DNA from: CAMTUH01 sp947084935
GTDB lineage: Bacteria; Pseudomonadota; Gammaproteobacteria; Coxiellales; Coxiellaceae
Assembly: GCA_947084935.1 (NCBI GenBank)
Contig: CAMTUH010000004.1
Location: 186,001-250,000, forward strand
DNA: 64,000 bases
Direction of reading: 5' to 3'
In this document: piece after piece, positions 1-8,837 of the stretch
How positions within the stretch are numbered: position 1 is the stretch's first letter
How the letters are laid out: each line of letters opens with the position of its first letter
Notes under the pieces: generated by a model
The model's database searches: none
Told to the model about the DNA's origin: nothing
Seen by the model: only the letters and a program-made list of their open reading frames with translations
Position numbers and translations under genes: made by a program

Positions 1-397
1 GGATATTACCCATAGCATTCTTAGGAATATTAGCCAGAAGTTGGTTGTACCCATTTTTAATTTGAGTTTTCTTTTGCTCAATTTCTGCGGAATTTATGCC
101 TGAATAATTATCTGTTATAAACTTCCTTATACGGGAATTTAAAGCTTCAGGATCAACATCAACCGATTTTTCTTCACGGTAACTGTCTTCAAGAAGCGCA
201 GCGGCGGCGTCCAATTCGCCGAATACCATATGCATTCTCGGATAGTCTCGAGCCAGTCCCTCTTCCTCGCAGCAAACGATGCCGTTCTCTCGAATAAAAA
301 TATTCCATCCATCCGCAACATACTGAGCCAGGTTTGTATTACCCGACAGCTCGCTCTGGGTTAGGACGTATTTTAATGGAGCGTCAAAAGATGGCAT
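1..397 (-). CDS. hypothetical protein, 3' end outside window
   Basis: The frame is open from an ATG at 395-397 to the window edge, giving 132 visible residues starting MPSFDAPLKY, and the C-terminus is missing. A GAGGG ribosome binding site lies 6 nt before the ATG. The visible part is soluble, rich in Glu, Asp and Asn, with no signal peptide or membrane segment, and I recognise no domain. It follows the frameshifted orphan gene on the same strand but has its own PmrA-type box and minus-10. Lack of a recognisable family plus PmrA-type control suggests a Dot/Icm substrate; that is inference only. Confidence 0.72.
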   Translation of the reverse strand, partial: MPSFDAPLKYVLTQSELSGNTNLAQYVADGWNIFIRENGIVCCEEEGLARDYPRMHMVFGELDAAAALLEDSYREEKSVDVDPEALNSRIRKFITDNYSGINSAEIEQKKTQIKNGYNQLLANIPKNAMGNI

Positions 398-420
398 AAA
401 TTACCCTCAAATATTCTCAT

Positions 421-453
421 ATGATACCCGATATATATTAAGAGGATATTAAA
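421..453 (-). promoter_or_regulatory. PmrA-type box and minus-10 for the 1-397 gene
   Basis: Read on the minus strand, 453-438 is TTTAATATCCTCTTAA. It fits the PmrA consensus cTTAA-N2-TT-N2-cTTAA except for C in place of the second central T and T in place of the first, weakly conserved C. Exactly 11 nt further is TATCAT (426-421), a good minus-10, with the start codon 23 nt beyond. The box takes the place of a minus-35. It lies 2 nt past the stop of the preceding gene. The same 11-nt spacing recurs at 1928-1960 and 18440-18472. Confidence 0.6.
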
Positions 454-455
454 CC

Positions 456-1920
456 CTACCCAAGAAAGGACGAGAACTGAGGGGGTGAGGATGATAAATC
501 GTTTTCTGAAGGCTCCACCACCTCTTGAGCAGTCTGCTGGGCAGAAGAAGTATCCTCTTGTTCTGGTTCAAAAAATCTCACGTTAAACTTCTTTTTTTGA
601 GCTCCGTCAGAACTAGGCGCCCCTGTTTTTAGAATTCCAGCACGAGGACGCACAGCATAAGCTCGAGCAAGCACAGCTGCTGCCTCTTGTACCTCTGATG
701 ACCGACGACCTGCTTCAGGTTCTCCAATTGCTGCTGCGGCTGCTTTCCCCGATTCTTCCGTAGTGAGATCCCTTTCCTCTTCGTATAGAGTTGCCACCGA
801 CTGAGGTTTGGGGGCAACGGAAGAGTTCACCTGTGCATGCCACCAATGGTTCACTTTCGTTTTTACATGATTCACACCTGCGCCAACATACGTAACACCC
901 ACCGCAAGCGCTGCCGCAACGGATTGAGAAATGGGCGCTGAACCCGCAAATAACCGGGTGAATGGGCTCACCTTTGGATATCACGTTTCCAATGCGGTTA
1001 AGAACACTGGAACTTTCCATCCACGCGGCCGTTTTACCCGCGACCGAAGCAATAACGCTGGGTGCGTAAGCGACAGCGGCTTTAATAGCTAACGGGAATA
1101 AAACGGTATACGCAGCGATGGTGATGAGGCTACTGACAACAGCAGTCAGAGCGCCGACAAATTTTCCAGCAAAACCACCCAACTCCTTACCTGTCTTCCA
1201 AGCCACGCGCATACTGATACCCGGTGAAGTCACGGCTCTGCCCATCAACCTCCAAACCTTACTCACGTAGTAACCCACAACAAGAAAAGCCATCGCAGTA
1301 AAAAATAAAGCTTTGAGTGCATTGTTATTGGTGTGATCGGATTTTTCTTTTAAAAGAACATACCCGTAAAAAGAAGAAGTCTCAATGACTCGAGGAAGAA
1401 ATTCAGTGAATAGTTTTACGGTGTTCCAAGCAGTCGAGCCAATGATTCTTACTCCGTTCCAAAGAAATTTTATGCCCGGAACAACAAGCGTGTAATTAAG
1501 GATTTTTTGATATTTTGGTGAGTCATCACGATGCCAGCCAAATAAATTCTTAAAAATCTTCCAACCATTGAGTTGGTCGCTTGTATCAGAGAAAACAATT
1601 CGATTCGGTATCCCGAAAAAAGAAGTCCAATAAAATGTTGAATCTTCCAGTACCTGCTCAGCTCTCAGCGCTTCTTCTTGCCCCGCTTCATTTAGATCAC
1701 CACGAATACCAGAAGTGAATTTACCCGTAACGGGGTCATAAATATCCGGTGGGAAAACAGCGAAAAATGCAGTGCGGGTCGCCTTTCCCAACAGACCTGC
1801 CCTACGAGCTCTCGAAGTCAACCAAGCTGTCTGGCGCTCTGCTGAAAAGATTTGTCCGGCGTATTTAGTGCTCCATTCCGAAAATGACAATGGGATTTTT
1901 TGATTATTTCGATTTCTCAT
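456..1920 (-). pseudogene. frameshifted membrane-associated orphan protein
   Basis: Two overlapping frames make one broken gene. From the ATG at 1920 a frame runs 316 residues to a lysine codon at 973-975 and then enters a Cys- and Ser-rich stretch of poor quality ending at 715. A second frame, open from 971 to 456, carries the natural continuation: an Ala/Val-rich hydrophobic stretch, then an acidic, Ser/Gln-rich tail. Removing one G of the pair at 971-972 joins them into about 487 residues. The first part has hydrophobic segments near residues 200-220 and 250-290. No known domain is recognised. A PmrA-type box precedes it. It could be a decayed effector, a phase-type switch or a sequencing error. 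Confidence 0.7.
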
Positions 1921-1927
1921 ACGACTA

Positions 1928-1960
1928 AGAATACGCCCCTTATATTAGGGAAATATTAAG
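1928..1960 (-). promoter_or_regulatory. PmrA-type box and minus-10 for the 456-1920 gene
   Basis: On the minus strand 1960-1945 reads CTTAATATTTCCCTAA, matching the PmrA consensus cTTAA-N2-TT-N2-cTTAA at every position but one. After exactly 11 nt comes TATTCT (1933-1928) as the minus-10. The box starts 2 nt past the uvrC stop codon. The ATG at 1920 is only 7 nt beyond the minus-10, so the message would be nearly leaderless unless translation starts further in. Confidence 0.68.
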
Positions 1961-1961
1961 C

Positions 1962-3779
1962 TTACCCCTGAAGCACTTCATGAATCTTCTGGGCTAATTT
2001 TTGACTAATCCCCGGCACGCGGGCGATTTCTTCGGCGCTGGCCTTTTTGAGTTCCTGCATGCCCCCAAAATACTTGAGCAGCTCTCGGCGGCGCTTTTGG
2101 CCGATGCCTTCGATGGATTCCAAGGGGGATTCCAGGCGGCGCTTGGCCCTTTTGGCCCGATGCGCGGTGATCGCAAATCGGTGGGCTTCATCGCGAATAA
2201 ATTGAATCAAATGCAACGCAATACTATCACTCGGTAAATGCAGTTCGAGTTTATGCCCCCACAAGTAAATCTTCTCCAGCCCCAGTTTTCGGGTGGGGCC
2301 TTTTGCAATTGCCATTAAAATTACGCCGCTCACCTGCAATTCCTCAAGCACGTCCGCCGCTTGCTTCAACTGCCCTACACCACCATCGATCATTAAAAGA
2401 TCCGGCAAAATTCCATCGCCCGCTTTTAAACGCGTGTAACGACGCGTGAGCGCTTGTTTTAACGCGCCGTAATCGTCGCCCGGCTGAATGCCCGTGATAT
2501 TAAATCGACGGTAATCCTGTTTGATCGGCCCTTCGCTGCCAAACACCACGCAAGACGCGACCGTCGCCTCGCCCATTGTGTGACTTACGTCAAAGCATTC
2601 AATACGCGACAGTGGATTCGGAAAATTCAGTGCCGTTTGCAGCGCTTCCAATTTCACGGTAATCGTGTTTTTTTCCGCTAAATGCTCTGCGAGCGCGTGC
2701 GCCGCGTTCGTGACGGCCATGCTCTGCCACGATTTGTAAGGCGCGCGTTTTTGATCGGTGATAATGAGCTTATGAACGAGCGCGTTGGACAACGCATTTT
2801 GAATCCACACACGATCCGGCAGCCGTTCGCTCACGATCACGCGTTCGGGAATATCGTCGTTGCGCAGAGGACTCAAATAATACTGCGAAATAAATGCGGT
2901 CAGCGCGTCTTGCACGGAAGTCTCTCTGGGCATATTCGGAAAAAACGGTTTGCTTCCAATCAAACGCCCGGCGCGAATAAATAGCACAGCGAACCCGACG
3001 TAACCCATCGATTGGCTGACGCCAATGACGTCAATATTACCGTGATCCCGCGTGATAAATTGCTGTTTTTGCAAACGACGCAATCGAACGACTTGATCGC
3101 GGTAATAAGCCGCGTCTTCGTAATCCAATTTTTGTGAGGCCTCTTCCATCCGTACCGATAATTTATCGATAACTTGATTGTTTTTTCCCTCTAAAAAGAG
3201 AATGGCCTCTTCCACTTGCTGGCGATAATCGGCTTCATTCACGTAACCCACGCAGGGCGCCGTGCAACGCTTAATTTGATACTGCAAACACGGGCGCGTT
3301 CGGTTCTTGAAAAAAATATCTCTGCATTGACGCAATTTAAAGAGCTTTTGAATCAGGGCTAAATTCTCGCGTACGGAACCAGCGCTCGGATAAGGCCCAA
3401 AATAACGTCCCGGCGCTTTTTTTGCGCCGCGGTAGAAATCCAATCGCGGAAATTTTTGATGCGTCGACAAATACAAATACGGATAGGATTTGTCGTCGCG
3501 CAATAACACGTTGTAACGCGGATGATGATCTTTAATTAAAACCGCTTCGAGCAACAGCGCTTCGTTTTCATTGTTGGTAATAGTAGTCTCAATGGATTCC
3601 ACCTGCGACATGAGGCTTTGGGTTTTTGTGTCGAGACTTTTTCGGAAATAATTGCTGAGGCGCTTGTGCAGATGGCGCGCTTTTCCAACGTAAATAATGC
3701 GCCCCTGCGCGTCTCGCATTTGATAGACGCCGGGTTTAGTGGATACGGTTTTTAAGAGTTCTTTCGGGTTGGTGATCAA
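1962..3779 (-). CDS. uvrC: excinuclease ABC subunit C
   Basis: UvrC makes the two incisions around a DNA lesion in nucleotide excision repair with UvrA and UvrB. The 605 residues match the usual length of about 610. A GIY-YIG nuclease domain opens the protein (KPGVYQMRD, then IIYVGKA near residues 16-34). A UVR coiled motif for UvrB binding lies near 200-240. The RNase H-like second nuclease domain follows (RIECFDVSHTMGE), and helix-hairpin-helix DNA-binding motifs end the protein. It sits 3 nt downstream of the gacA/uvrY-type regulator, an arrangement common in gammaproteobacteria, so the two are probably co-transcribed. Confidence 0.97.
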   Translation of the reverse strand: MITNPKELLKTVSTKPGVYQMRDAQGRIIYVGKARHLHKRLSNYFRKSLDTKTQSLMSQVESIETTITNNENEALLLEAVLIKDHHPRYNVLLRDDKSYPYLYLSTHQKFPRLDFYRGAKKAPGRYFGPYPSAGSVRENLALIQKLFKLRQCRDIFFKNRTRPCLQYQIKRCTAPCVGYVNEADYRQQVEEAILFLEGKNNQVIDKLSVRMEEASQKLDYEDAAYYRDQVVRLRRLQKQQFITRDHGNIDVIGVSQSMGYVGFAVLFIRAGRLIGSKPFFPNMPRETSVQDALTAFISQYYLSPLRNDDIPERVIVSERLPDRVWIQNALSNALVHKLIITDQKRAPYKSWQSMAVTNAAHALAEHLAEKNTITVKLEALQTALNFPNPLSRIECFDVSHTMGEATVASCVVFGSEGPIKQDYRRFNITGIQPGDDYGALKQALTRRYTRLKAGDGILPDLLMIDGGVGQLKQAADVLEELQVSGVILMAIAKGPTRKLGLEKIYLWGHKLELHLPSDSIALHLIQFIRDEAHRFAITAHRAKRAKRRLESPLESIEGIGQKRRRELLKYFGGMQELKKASAEEIARVPGISQKLAQKIHEVLQG

Positions 3780-3782
3780 TGG

Positions 3783-4439
3783 TTAAAATTTCGATTCTTC
3801 AGTTTCCGATTCGACGAGTCCGTGTCGTATTGCTAATAATGTTAATTCAACGTCGTTTTTAACGCCCAATTTCTCGAAAATGCGGTAACGGTAGCTGTTA
3901 ACGGTCTTTGGACTTAAACACAATTTATCCGCAATATCCTGCACCTTGGTGCCCTTCGTGATCATCAACATCACTTGGAGCTCTCGTTCCGACAACGAAT
4001 CAAACGGCGTTTCATTTTTATCCGTCACGTGGCGGAACGCTAAACGGCTCGCAATTTCGGGGCTAATATAGCGCTGACCCGAATGCACGGCGCGGATCGC
4101 TTGAACCATCTCGTCCATGGTCGAGCCCTTGGTGATATAGCCTGCTGCACCAATCTGCAATAATCGAGCCGGATAAAGATCGTTATTGCACGTTGTGAGC
4201 ACCAATACTTTGATGTCCGGATCCATGCGTAAAAGCTTTCGGGTTGCTTCAAAGCCACCGATTCCGGGCATTTTGACGTCCATCAGTACGACTTGGGGAT
4301 GCAGCTTTCGACTGAGCTTAACGGCTTCTTCGCCCGTGCGCGCTTCTGCGACTACCTTAATACCGGCGACTTCATTGAGGATCTTTCTAATACCCGTTCG
4401 TACTAGGTCATGATCGTCAACCAACAATACGTTAATCAC
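3783..4439 (-). CDS. gacA: GacA/UvrY/LetA-family response regulator
   Basis: A 218-residue two-component regulator: a receiver domain (DDH at 8-10, phosphoacceptor Asp54 in VLMDVKMPG) followed by a LuxR/FixJ-type helix-turn-helix near 150-205 (LSERELQVM, then LCLSPKTVNSYRYRIFEKLG). Sequence and linkage to uvrC place it with UvrY, GacA and LetA, which activate small RNAs that sequester CsrA/RsmA. The start is GTG at 4437-4439 behind a GAGGA site. No sensor kinase gene is adjacent, as is usual in this family. A likely target site lies in the same window at 58844-58871. Confidence 0.93.
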   Translation of the reverse strand: MINVLLVDDHDLVRTGIRKILNEVAGIKVVAEARTGEEAVKLSRKLHPQVVLMDVKMPGIGGFEATRKLLRMDPDIKVLVLTTCNNDLYPARLLQIGAAGYITKGSTMDEMVQAIRAVHSGQRYISPEIASRLAFRHVTDKNETPFDSLSERELQVMLMITKGTKVQDIADKLCLSPKTVNSYRYRIFEKLGVKNDVELTLLAIRHGLVESETEESKF

Positions 4440-4513
4440 GCAGCATCCTCTTTACAAAACTGTATCAAGCATAATGAATTGCGGGGCATCCGTAAACTGA
4501 ATTTTGAAGCATA

Positions 4514-4603
4514 TGGCGGAGAGACAGGGATTCGAACCCTGGGAGGGCTTACACCCTCAACGGTTTTCAAGACCGCCGCATTCAACCGCTCTGCCATCTC
4601 TCC
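4514..4603 (-). tRNA. tRNA-Ser(UGA)
   Basis: A 90-nt class II tRNA with encoded CCA. The acceptor pairs GGAGAGA with TCTCTCC, the T arm contains GGTTCGAATCC, and there is a long variable arm typical of tRNA-Ser. The anticodon loop is CTTGAAA, anticodon TGA at 4567-4569 on the complement. Confidence 0.95.
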
Positions 4604-5215
4604 GAAATAATCATTTTCCTCCGCACATCCCTGTGCTTGCTCAGGCACTTTTCTATATGCACCCTGCCCGCACCATTATAAATGTTATCCCCATCCGCGC
4701 AATGGAAGGCCCAAAAAGAAGGCTTCCGGGGAGCCAGAGGGGGGAAATGTGAGCCCAGAGCCGCATGGCAAACGCATTCAAATTTAGCAGCATCTCACCC
4801 ACCACCAACGTGCCGCGACCCCGGATCAAGTCCGGGACAAGCTTGTTCACGGCATCTAGGATTCTGGATCCCGCGGACAATCCCGCGGTCAAGCCGCGGG
4901 AGCGGGACGTCGCTAAATTGAGTGCGTTTGCCATGCCAGGGGCCGGGCTAGAGCACTGATAACATTACGTAACGATATAACGATACAAACCTTAACATTT
5001 TCTGAATAAAACCTGGCAAATTTTTGATTACTCAGGTATCATTTACATCTGAGTCAGGAAGTCTCTCTCAAAGTCATCATAGAATTCAACACTTTAGTAA
5101 TACTTAAGATTTTTAGGGAACCAAGGGTAAACCCAAGGCTTTTTTTGTGTCAAAAAAAAGGGGGGTATGCAAATAGGGTAAATTTAGGTAAAAATAACTG
5201 AGAGGTAGCATATCA
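4604..5215. other. 612-bp gap: repeat element and leader of the next gene
   Basis: No convincing gene. The left third is unremarkable. The centre holds a GC-rich element with terminal inverted repeats (4765-4934). The right part is AT-rich and would contain the promoter of the L,D-transpeptidase gene. A CTTAACATTTTCTGAA sequence at 4991-5006 is one base from the PmrA consensus but has no good minus-10 at the expected spacing. The minus-strand frame at 4653-4934 lies largely over the repeat and is not called. Confidence 0.6.
4765..4934. repeat. MITE-like element with terminal inverted repeats
   Basis: The left end starts ATGGCAAACGCATTCAAATT and the right end, complemented, starts ATGGCAAACGCACTCAATTT. 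The arms are thus about 26 nt long and nearly identical. The interior is GC-rich with nested palindromes (CCGCGGACAATCCCGCGG and CGCGGTCAAGCCGCGG). The CGGTCAAGCCGCGG core recurs at 61697-61810. No transposase is encoded. MITEs are known in Coxiella; whether this belongs to a named family cannot be told here. Confidence 0.6.
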
Positions 5216-5863
5216 ATGGGTGGAATAATCGGTTTACTGTTAGGCGTTCTCGTTACAGCGACTTCGGCGTTCTCTACCTCCGTGTCCGCTTTTAGCCATT
5301 CCGACTTTCAGCGCCTGGTTGATGCCGGCGTACAGCCGCAAGCACTGCGCGTCGCTCTTCGTGCTTATTATTGGGCTGAAGCCAAAGGCGACGTGAAAAG
5401 ACACGTTCTGACTTTAGTCGATTTTACACAGCCTTCTACGCAAAAGCGCCTGTGGGTCATTAATATGAACAACGGCGATATCATTTATAACGGCTTAGTA
5501 GCTCATGGGAAAGGTAGCGGCGACTTATACGCGACTCATTTCTCGGATCAACCTGGCTCAGACGCGTCCGTATTGGGTGCGCTGGTAACCGGTAACACAT
5601 ACGATGGCAAACACGGCCTTTCCGTTAAAATTCATGGCTTAGAAAAGGGATTAAATACCAAAGTCTACAATCGTGCGGTGGTCTTCCACTCGGCTTGGTA
5701 TGCAACGTCTTCTTTTGCGCAAGCACACGATTACTTAGGGCGTAGCTGGGGCTGTTTTGCAATCAGTCCAAAAGAATCGAATTACGTCTTTAACCAAATC
5801 AAAGGCGGCAGTTTCGTATTCGCTTACGCTGTTCCTGAAAACCACGACCCCAACTTCAGCTAA
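5216..5863 (+). CDS. L,D-transpeptidase family (YkuD_2) exported protein
   Basis: A 215-residue protein of the murein L,D-transpeptidase catalytic-domain family, expected to remodel peptidoglycan through 3-3 cross-links in the periplasm. The N-terminus (residues 1-27) is hydrophobic and ends in small residues, consistent with a signal peptide. The catalytic region shows a conserved His followed by SAWY near residues 160-165 and the Cys motif GRSWGCFAISP near 180. A GAGGT site precedes the ATG. Its end overlaps the convergent serS end by 8 nt. The exact donor and acceptor peptides cannot be told from sequence. Confidence 0.82.
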   Translation: MGGIIGLLLGVLVTATSAFSTSVSAFSHSDFQRLVDAGVQPQALRVALRAYYWAEAKGDVKRHVLTLVDFTQPSTQKRLWVINMNNGDIIYNGLVAHGKGSGDLYATHFSDQPGSDASVLGALVTGNTYDGKHGLSVKIHGLEKGLNTKVYNRAVVFHSAWYATSSFAQAHDYLGRSWGCFAISPKESNYVFNQIKGGSFVFAYAVPENHDPNFS

Positions 5864-7139
5864 TCGGGGCGATATAATCAATACCACTCATATAGGGGGC
5901 TAACGCATCAGGAATGCGAATGCCCCCTTCTTTATCCTGGTAATTTTCCATGACCGCAATCAAAGTCCGACCGACGGCCAAACCCGATCCGTTGAGCGTG
6001 TGCAACAGCTCAGGTTTTCCCGTCTCTTTGGAGCGATACCGCGCCTGCATGCGGCGTGCTTGAAAATCCACGCAATTGCTGCAGGAGGAAATTTCACGGT
6101 AACGATTTTGCCCCGGCAACCAGACTTCCAGGTCATAAGTTTTTGCTGCAGCAAAGCCAAGATCGCCCGTGCACAGTTCAACCACTCGATAAGGCAATTT
6201 CAGCTTCTGTAAAACCGCTTCGGCATGGCCGCGTAACTCTTCTAAAGCTCGGTAAGAGTTTTCTGGCTCAACCATCTGAACCAGTTCCACTTTTTGGAAT
6301 TGGTGCTGGCGAATCATCCCTTTAACATCCTTCCCATAAGAACCCGCTTCGGCACGAAAACACGGGGTTTGAGCCACCCACTTCAGAGGAAGCCGATCGG
6401 CTTCAACAATTACGTCACGAGCCAAATTGGCCAGGGGTACCTCAGCCGTTGGAATCAGAAATAGGTTCCAGTCACCGGACACTTGAAATTGATCTTCACG
6501 AAATTTAGGCAATTGCCCAGTGCCTACCAAGCATTCCTCGCGGACTAGATAAGGTACGTAGACCTCTCGATAACCGTGTTCGATCACGTGCAAGTCCATC
6601 ATAAATTGCGCGAGTGCGCGCTGTAATCGCGCCAACCCCCCGTGCAATACCACAAAGCGCGCACCGGATAATTTCGCTGCTTCATCGAAATTCATGAGCC
6701 GATTCAATTCCCCCAGAGCCACGTGGTCTCGAGGCGTAAACGAAAAAGCAGGAATTTCGCCGACGCGCTGCACTTCACGATTGTCGTTTTCACTGGTGCC
6801 ATTAGGAACGGATTTATTCGGGATATTGGGGATCTGTAATTGGAATGCCTGAAGTTCTTCTTGAACCAGCAATAGCTGCGATTCTGCACGTTTTAACGCA
6901 TCTCCCACGTGCGCTACTTCTTTCAATAAAGCGCTTGCATCCTCTCCCTTGGCTTTTGCTAATCCAATGGCCTTCGAAGCGTGATTTCGCTTGGTTTGCA
7001 GTGTTTGCGTTTCTTCTTGAACGGTTTTTCGCTTGGCTTCCAATGATAAATAATAATCTTTGTCGACGTGAAATCCGCGCCGTTTTAATTGCGTCGCAAG
7101 CTCATCGAGCTGAGTGCGTAATAATTTTGGATCCAGCAT
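5856..7139 (-). CDS. serS: seryl-tRNA synthetase
   Basis: Charges tRNA-Ser with serine; class II synthetase, 427 residues, the normal length. The N-terminal 110 residues are the charged coiled-coil arm that contacts the long tRNA-Ser variable arm. The catalytic core follows with the class II motif 2 region (FRAEAGSYGKDVKGMIRQHQ) and motif 3 near the end (NGSGLAVGRTLIAVMEN). The start is placed at ATG 7137-7139 (MLDPKLLRTQ), where family similarity begins; a longer in-frame extension of 10 residues upstream is ignored. Two serine tRNA genes lie in this window. Confidence 0.97.
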   Translation of the reverse strand: MLDPKLLRTQLDELATQLKRRGFHVDKDYYLSLEAKRKTVQEETQTLQTKRNHASKAIGLAKAKGEDASALLKEVAHVGDALKRAESQLLLVQEELQAFQLQIPNIPNKSVPNGTSENDNREVQRVGEIPAFSFTPRDHVALGELNRLMNFDEAAKLSGARFVVLHGGLARLQRALAQFMMDLHVIEHGYREVYVPYLVREECLVGTGQLPKFREDQFQVSGDWNLFLIPTAEVPLANLARDVIVEADRLPLKWVAQTPCFRAEAGSYGKDVKGMIRQHQFQKVELVQMVEPENSYRALEELRGHAEAVLQKLKLPYRVVELCTGDLGFAAAKTYDLEVWLPGQNRYREISSCSNCVDFQARRMQARYRSKETGKPELLHTLNGSGLAVGRTLIAVMENYQDKEGGIRIPDALAPYMSGIDYIAPIS

Positions 7140-7146
7140 ACCACCC

Positions 7147-7533
7147 TCAGACAATCTTCTTACCCACAACTATTCCCACGGCAGTTGCGATTAACGAAAA
7201 AAACAAGGATGCCACGATATTGGTCGTCGCTGCAACCACGGCACCCGATTGCAATAACGTCATCGTGTCCAAACTGAAACTAGAAAAAGTGGTAAATCCG
7301 CCCAAAAAACCAATAAAAATCGCCGCACGCCAAAATACGCTGAGTTCGTACCGGCCAACCAGCGCGGTGGCTAAAAGCCCGATAATAAAACAACCCAACA
7401 CGTTCACCACCAAAATTCCCCAGGGAAAATTTTTCGGTAACAGCTGGTTGACTCCGGTGGACAATCCAAAGCGCGCCAATGATCCGATGGCGCCACCGAT
7501 TAGAATTGCGATGATTTCTTCGACCAATATCAT
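7147..7533 (-). CDS. crcB: fluoride ion channel CrcB/Fluc
   Basis: A 128-residue inner-membrane protein with four hydrophobic segments, the size and topology of Fluc channels that export fluoride as antiparallel dimers. Family motifs are visible: GGAIGSLARF near 14-23, NVLGCFIIG near 44-52 and GGFTTFSSFSLD near 75-86. It starts with an ATG that overlaps the rarA TGA (ATGA) and ends 7 nt before serS, so rarA-crcB-serS look like one operon. No fluoride riboswitch is seen, as expected inside an operon. Confidence 0.95.
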   Translation of the reverse strand: MILVEEIIAILIGGAIGSLARFGLSTGVNQLLPKNFPWGILVVNVLGCFIIGLLATALVGRYELSVFWRAAIFIGFLGGFTTFSSFSLDTMTLLQSGAVVAATTNIVASLFFSLIATAVGIVVGKKIV

Positions 7534-8837
7534 TCCATCCCTGGGTTTGGATTCCCACCTTCCTTGGTGGGGATGACGCGTTTACTCAAAAACTCAAGCT
7601 TCTCCTTAATTTTTATCTCCAACCCTCTGTCTACAGGGAAATAATACCGCCTTCCTTTTAGCTCCTCCGGGAAGTAATTGACCCCCGCCGCGAAGGCTTC
7701 GGGCTCATCATGCGCGTACCGATAGTCCTTTCCGTAATCGAGCGATTTCATCAAGGGCGTTGGGGCATTGCGCAAATACAACGGAACTTCGAGACTGCCT
7801 TCATTTTGTGCGTCTTTTTGTGCGGCACCAAAAGCCGTGTAAACCGCGTTGCTTTTTGCCGCACACGCGCAATACACAACGGCTTGGGCCAAAGCCAGTT
7901 CGCCCTCAGGACTGCCCAAACGATCGTACGTATCCCAAGCGGCCAGGGCCAATTGAAGAGCGCGCGGATCGGCATTGCCAATATCTTCACTCGCCATGCG
8001 CAAGATACGTCTTCCCAAATAAACAGGATCACATCCTCCGTCGAGCATTCGAGCCAACCAATACAAAGCAGCATCGGGATCCGAACCGCGCACCGCTTTG
8101 TGCAGTGCAGAAATCTGATCGTAAAATGCCTCACCGTGTTTATCGAACCGACGCAGTCCGTCCGTTAATACGTGGTCTACGGTTTCGGGATCGATCACCA
8201 GTGCTCCCTCTTTTTCAACCGCAAAATCGAGTAACACTTCAAGCACATTCAAACACTGCCGCGCGTCTCCATCGGCAAATTGAACGATCCGTTTTCGAAG
8301 CGGCTCTGCCACAGCCACACCGCGAAGCGCTCTTTCGACGACACTTAACAAATCATTCTCAGTTAATTGTTTTAATACATAAACTCGGGCTCTCGATAAA
8401 AGCGCGTTATTGAGGTGAAACGAAGGATTCTCCGTGGTTGCGCCGATGAGAATAATCGTGCCCTGCTCCACGTGCGGCAAAAAGGCGTCTTGTTGCGCCT
8501 TATTAAAACGATGTACTTCATCGACGAATAAAACGGTGGCTTGATCGGGATGTGCTTTCGCGCGTTCAACCACCTCACGAATATCTTTCACCCCAGCAAG
8601 AACGGCAGACAGCGATTCCACGCGCGCTTGAGCGCTGTTTGCCATGATCTGGGCCAGCGTGGTTTTTCCGCTGCCGGGAGGCCCCCATAAAATCATGGAA
8701 TGCAGCCTTCCTTCTTTTATGGCTTGATACAGAGGCTTTCCCTTCGACAATAAATGCGGCTGCCCCACAAACTCATCCAGAGATTGTGGGCGCATCCGTG
8801 TAGCGAGCGGAATAAAAAGATCATTGGTTGACGACAT
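7530..8837 (-). CDS. rarA: replication-associated recombination protein A
   Basis: An AAA+ ATPase of the RarA/MgsA/WRNIP1 family that acts at stalled replication forks. Starting at ATG 8835-8837 it has 435 residues. Walker A is GPPGSGKTT at 52-60, Walker B LFVDEVHRF follows, sensor 1 lies in IGATTENPSF, and the C-terminal half carries the RarA-specific oligomerisation domain. The last 14 or so residues (VIPTKEGGNPNPGME) are encoded by a palindromic repeat and are not part of the family. It overlaps lolA upstream by 17 nt and crcB downstream. Confidence 0.95.
   Translation of the reverse strand: MSSTNDLFIPLATRMRPQSLDEFVGQPHLLSKGKPLYQAIKEGRLHSMILWGPPGSGKTTLAQIMANSAQARVESLSAVLAGVKDIREVVERAKAHPDQATVLFVDEVHRFNKAQQDAFLPHVEQGTIILIGATTENPSFHLNNALLSRARVYVLKQLTENDLLSVVERALRGVAVAEPLRKRIVQFADGDARQCLNVLEVLLDFAVEKEGALVIDPETVDHVLTDGLRRFDKHGEAFYDQISALHKAVRGSDPDAALYWLARMLDGGCDPVYLGRRILRMASEDIGNADPRALQLALAAWDTYDRLGSPEGELALAQAVVYCACAAKSNAVYTAFGAAQKDAQNEGSLEVPLYLRNAPTPLMKSLDYGKDYRYAHDEPEAFAAGVNYFPEELKGRRYYFPVDRGLEIKIKEKLEFLSKRVIPTKEGGNPNPGME
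7535..7578. repeat. short palindromic repeat inside the rarA 3' end
   Basis: The sequence contains an imperfect palindrome, TCCCACC...GGTGGGGA, flanked by GGATT and ATGACG, in the style of the GTCATCCC-type repeats common in proteobacterial genomes. It lies between the conserved end of rarA and the crcB start and is translated as the rarA tail. Related GTCAT/ATGACGG ends occur at 61697-61810. Confidence 0.55.

Noticed and set aside
4653..4934. 93-codon minus-strand open frame.
   Set aside because: It lies mostly inside the MITE-like repeat, and its composition follows the palindromes rather than a protein.
4991..5006. CTTAACATTTTCTGAA, one base from the PmrA consensus, upstream of the L,D-transpeptidase gene.
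   Set aside because: At the 11-nt spacing the next hexamer is AAATTT, a poor minus-10, and the gene starts about 210 nt further on.
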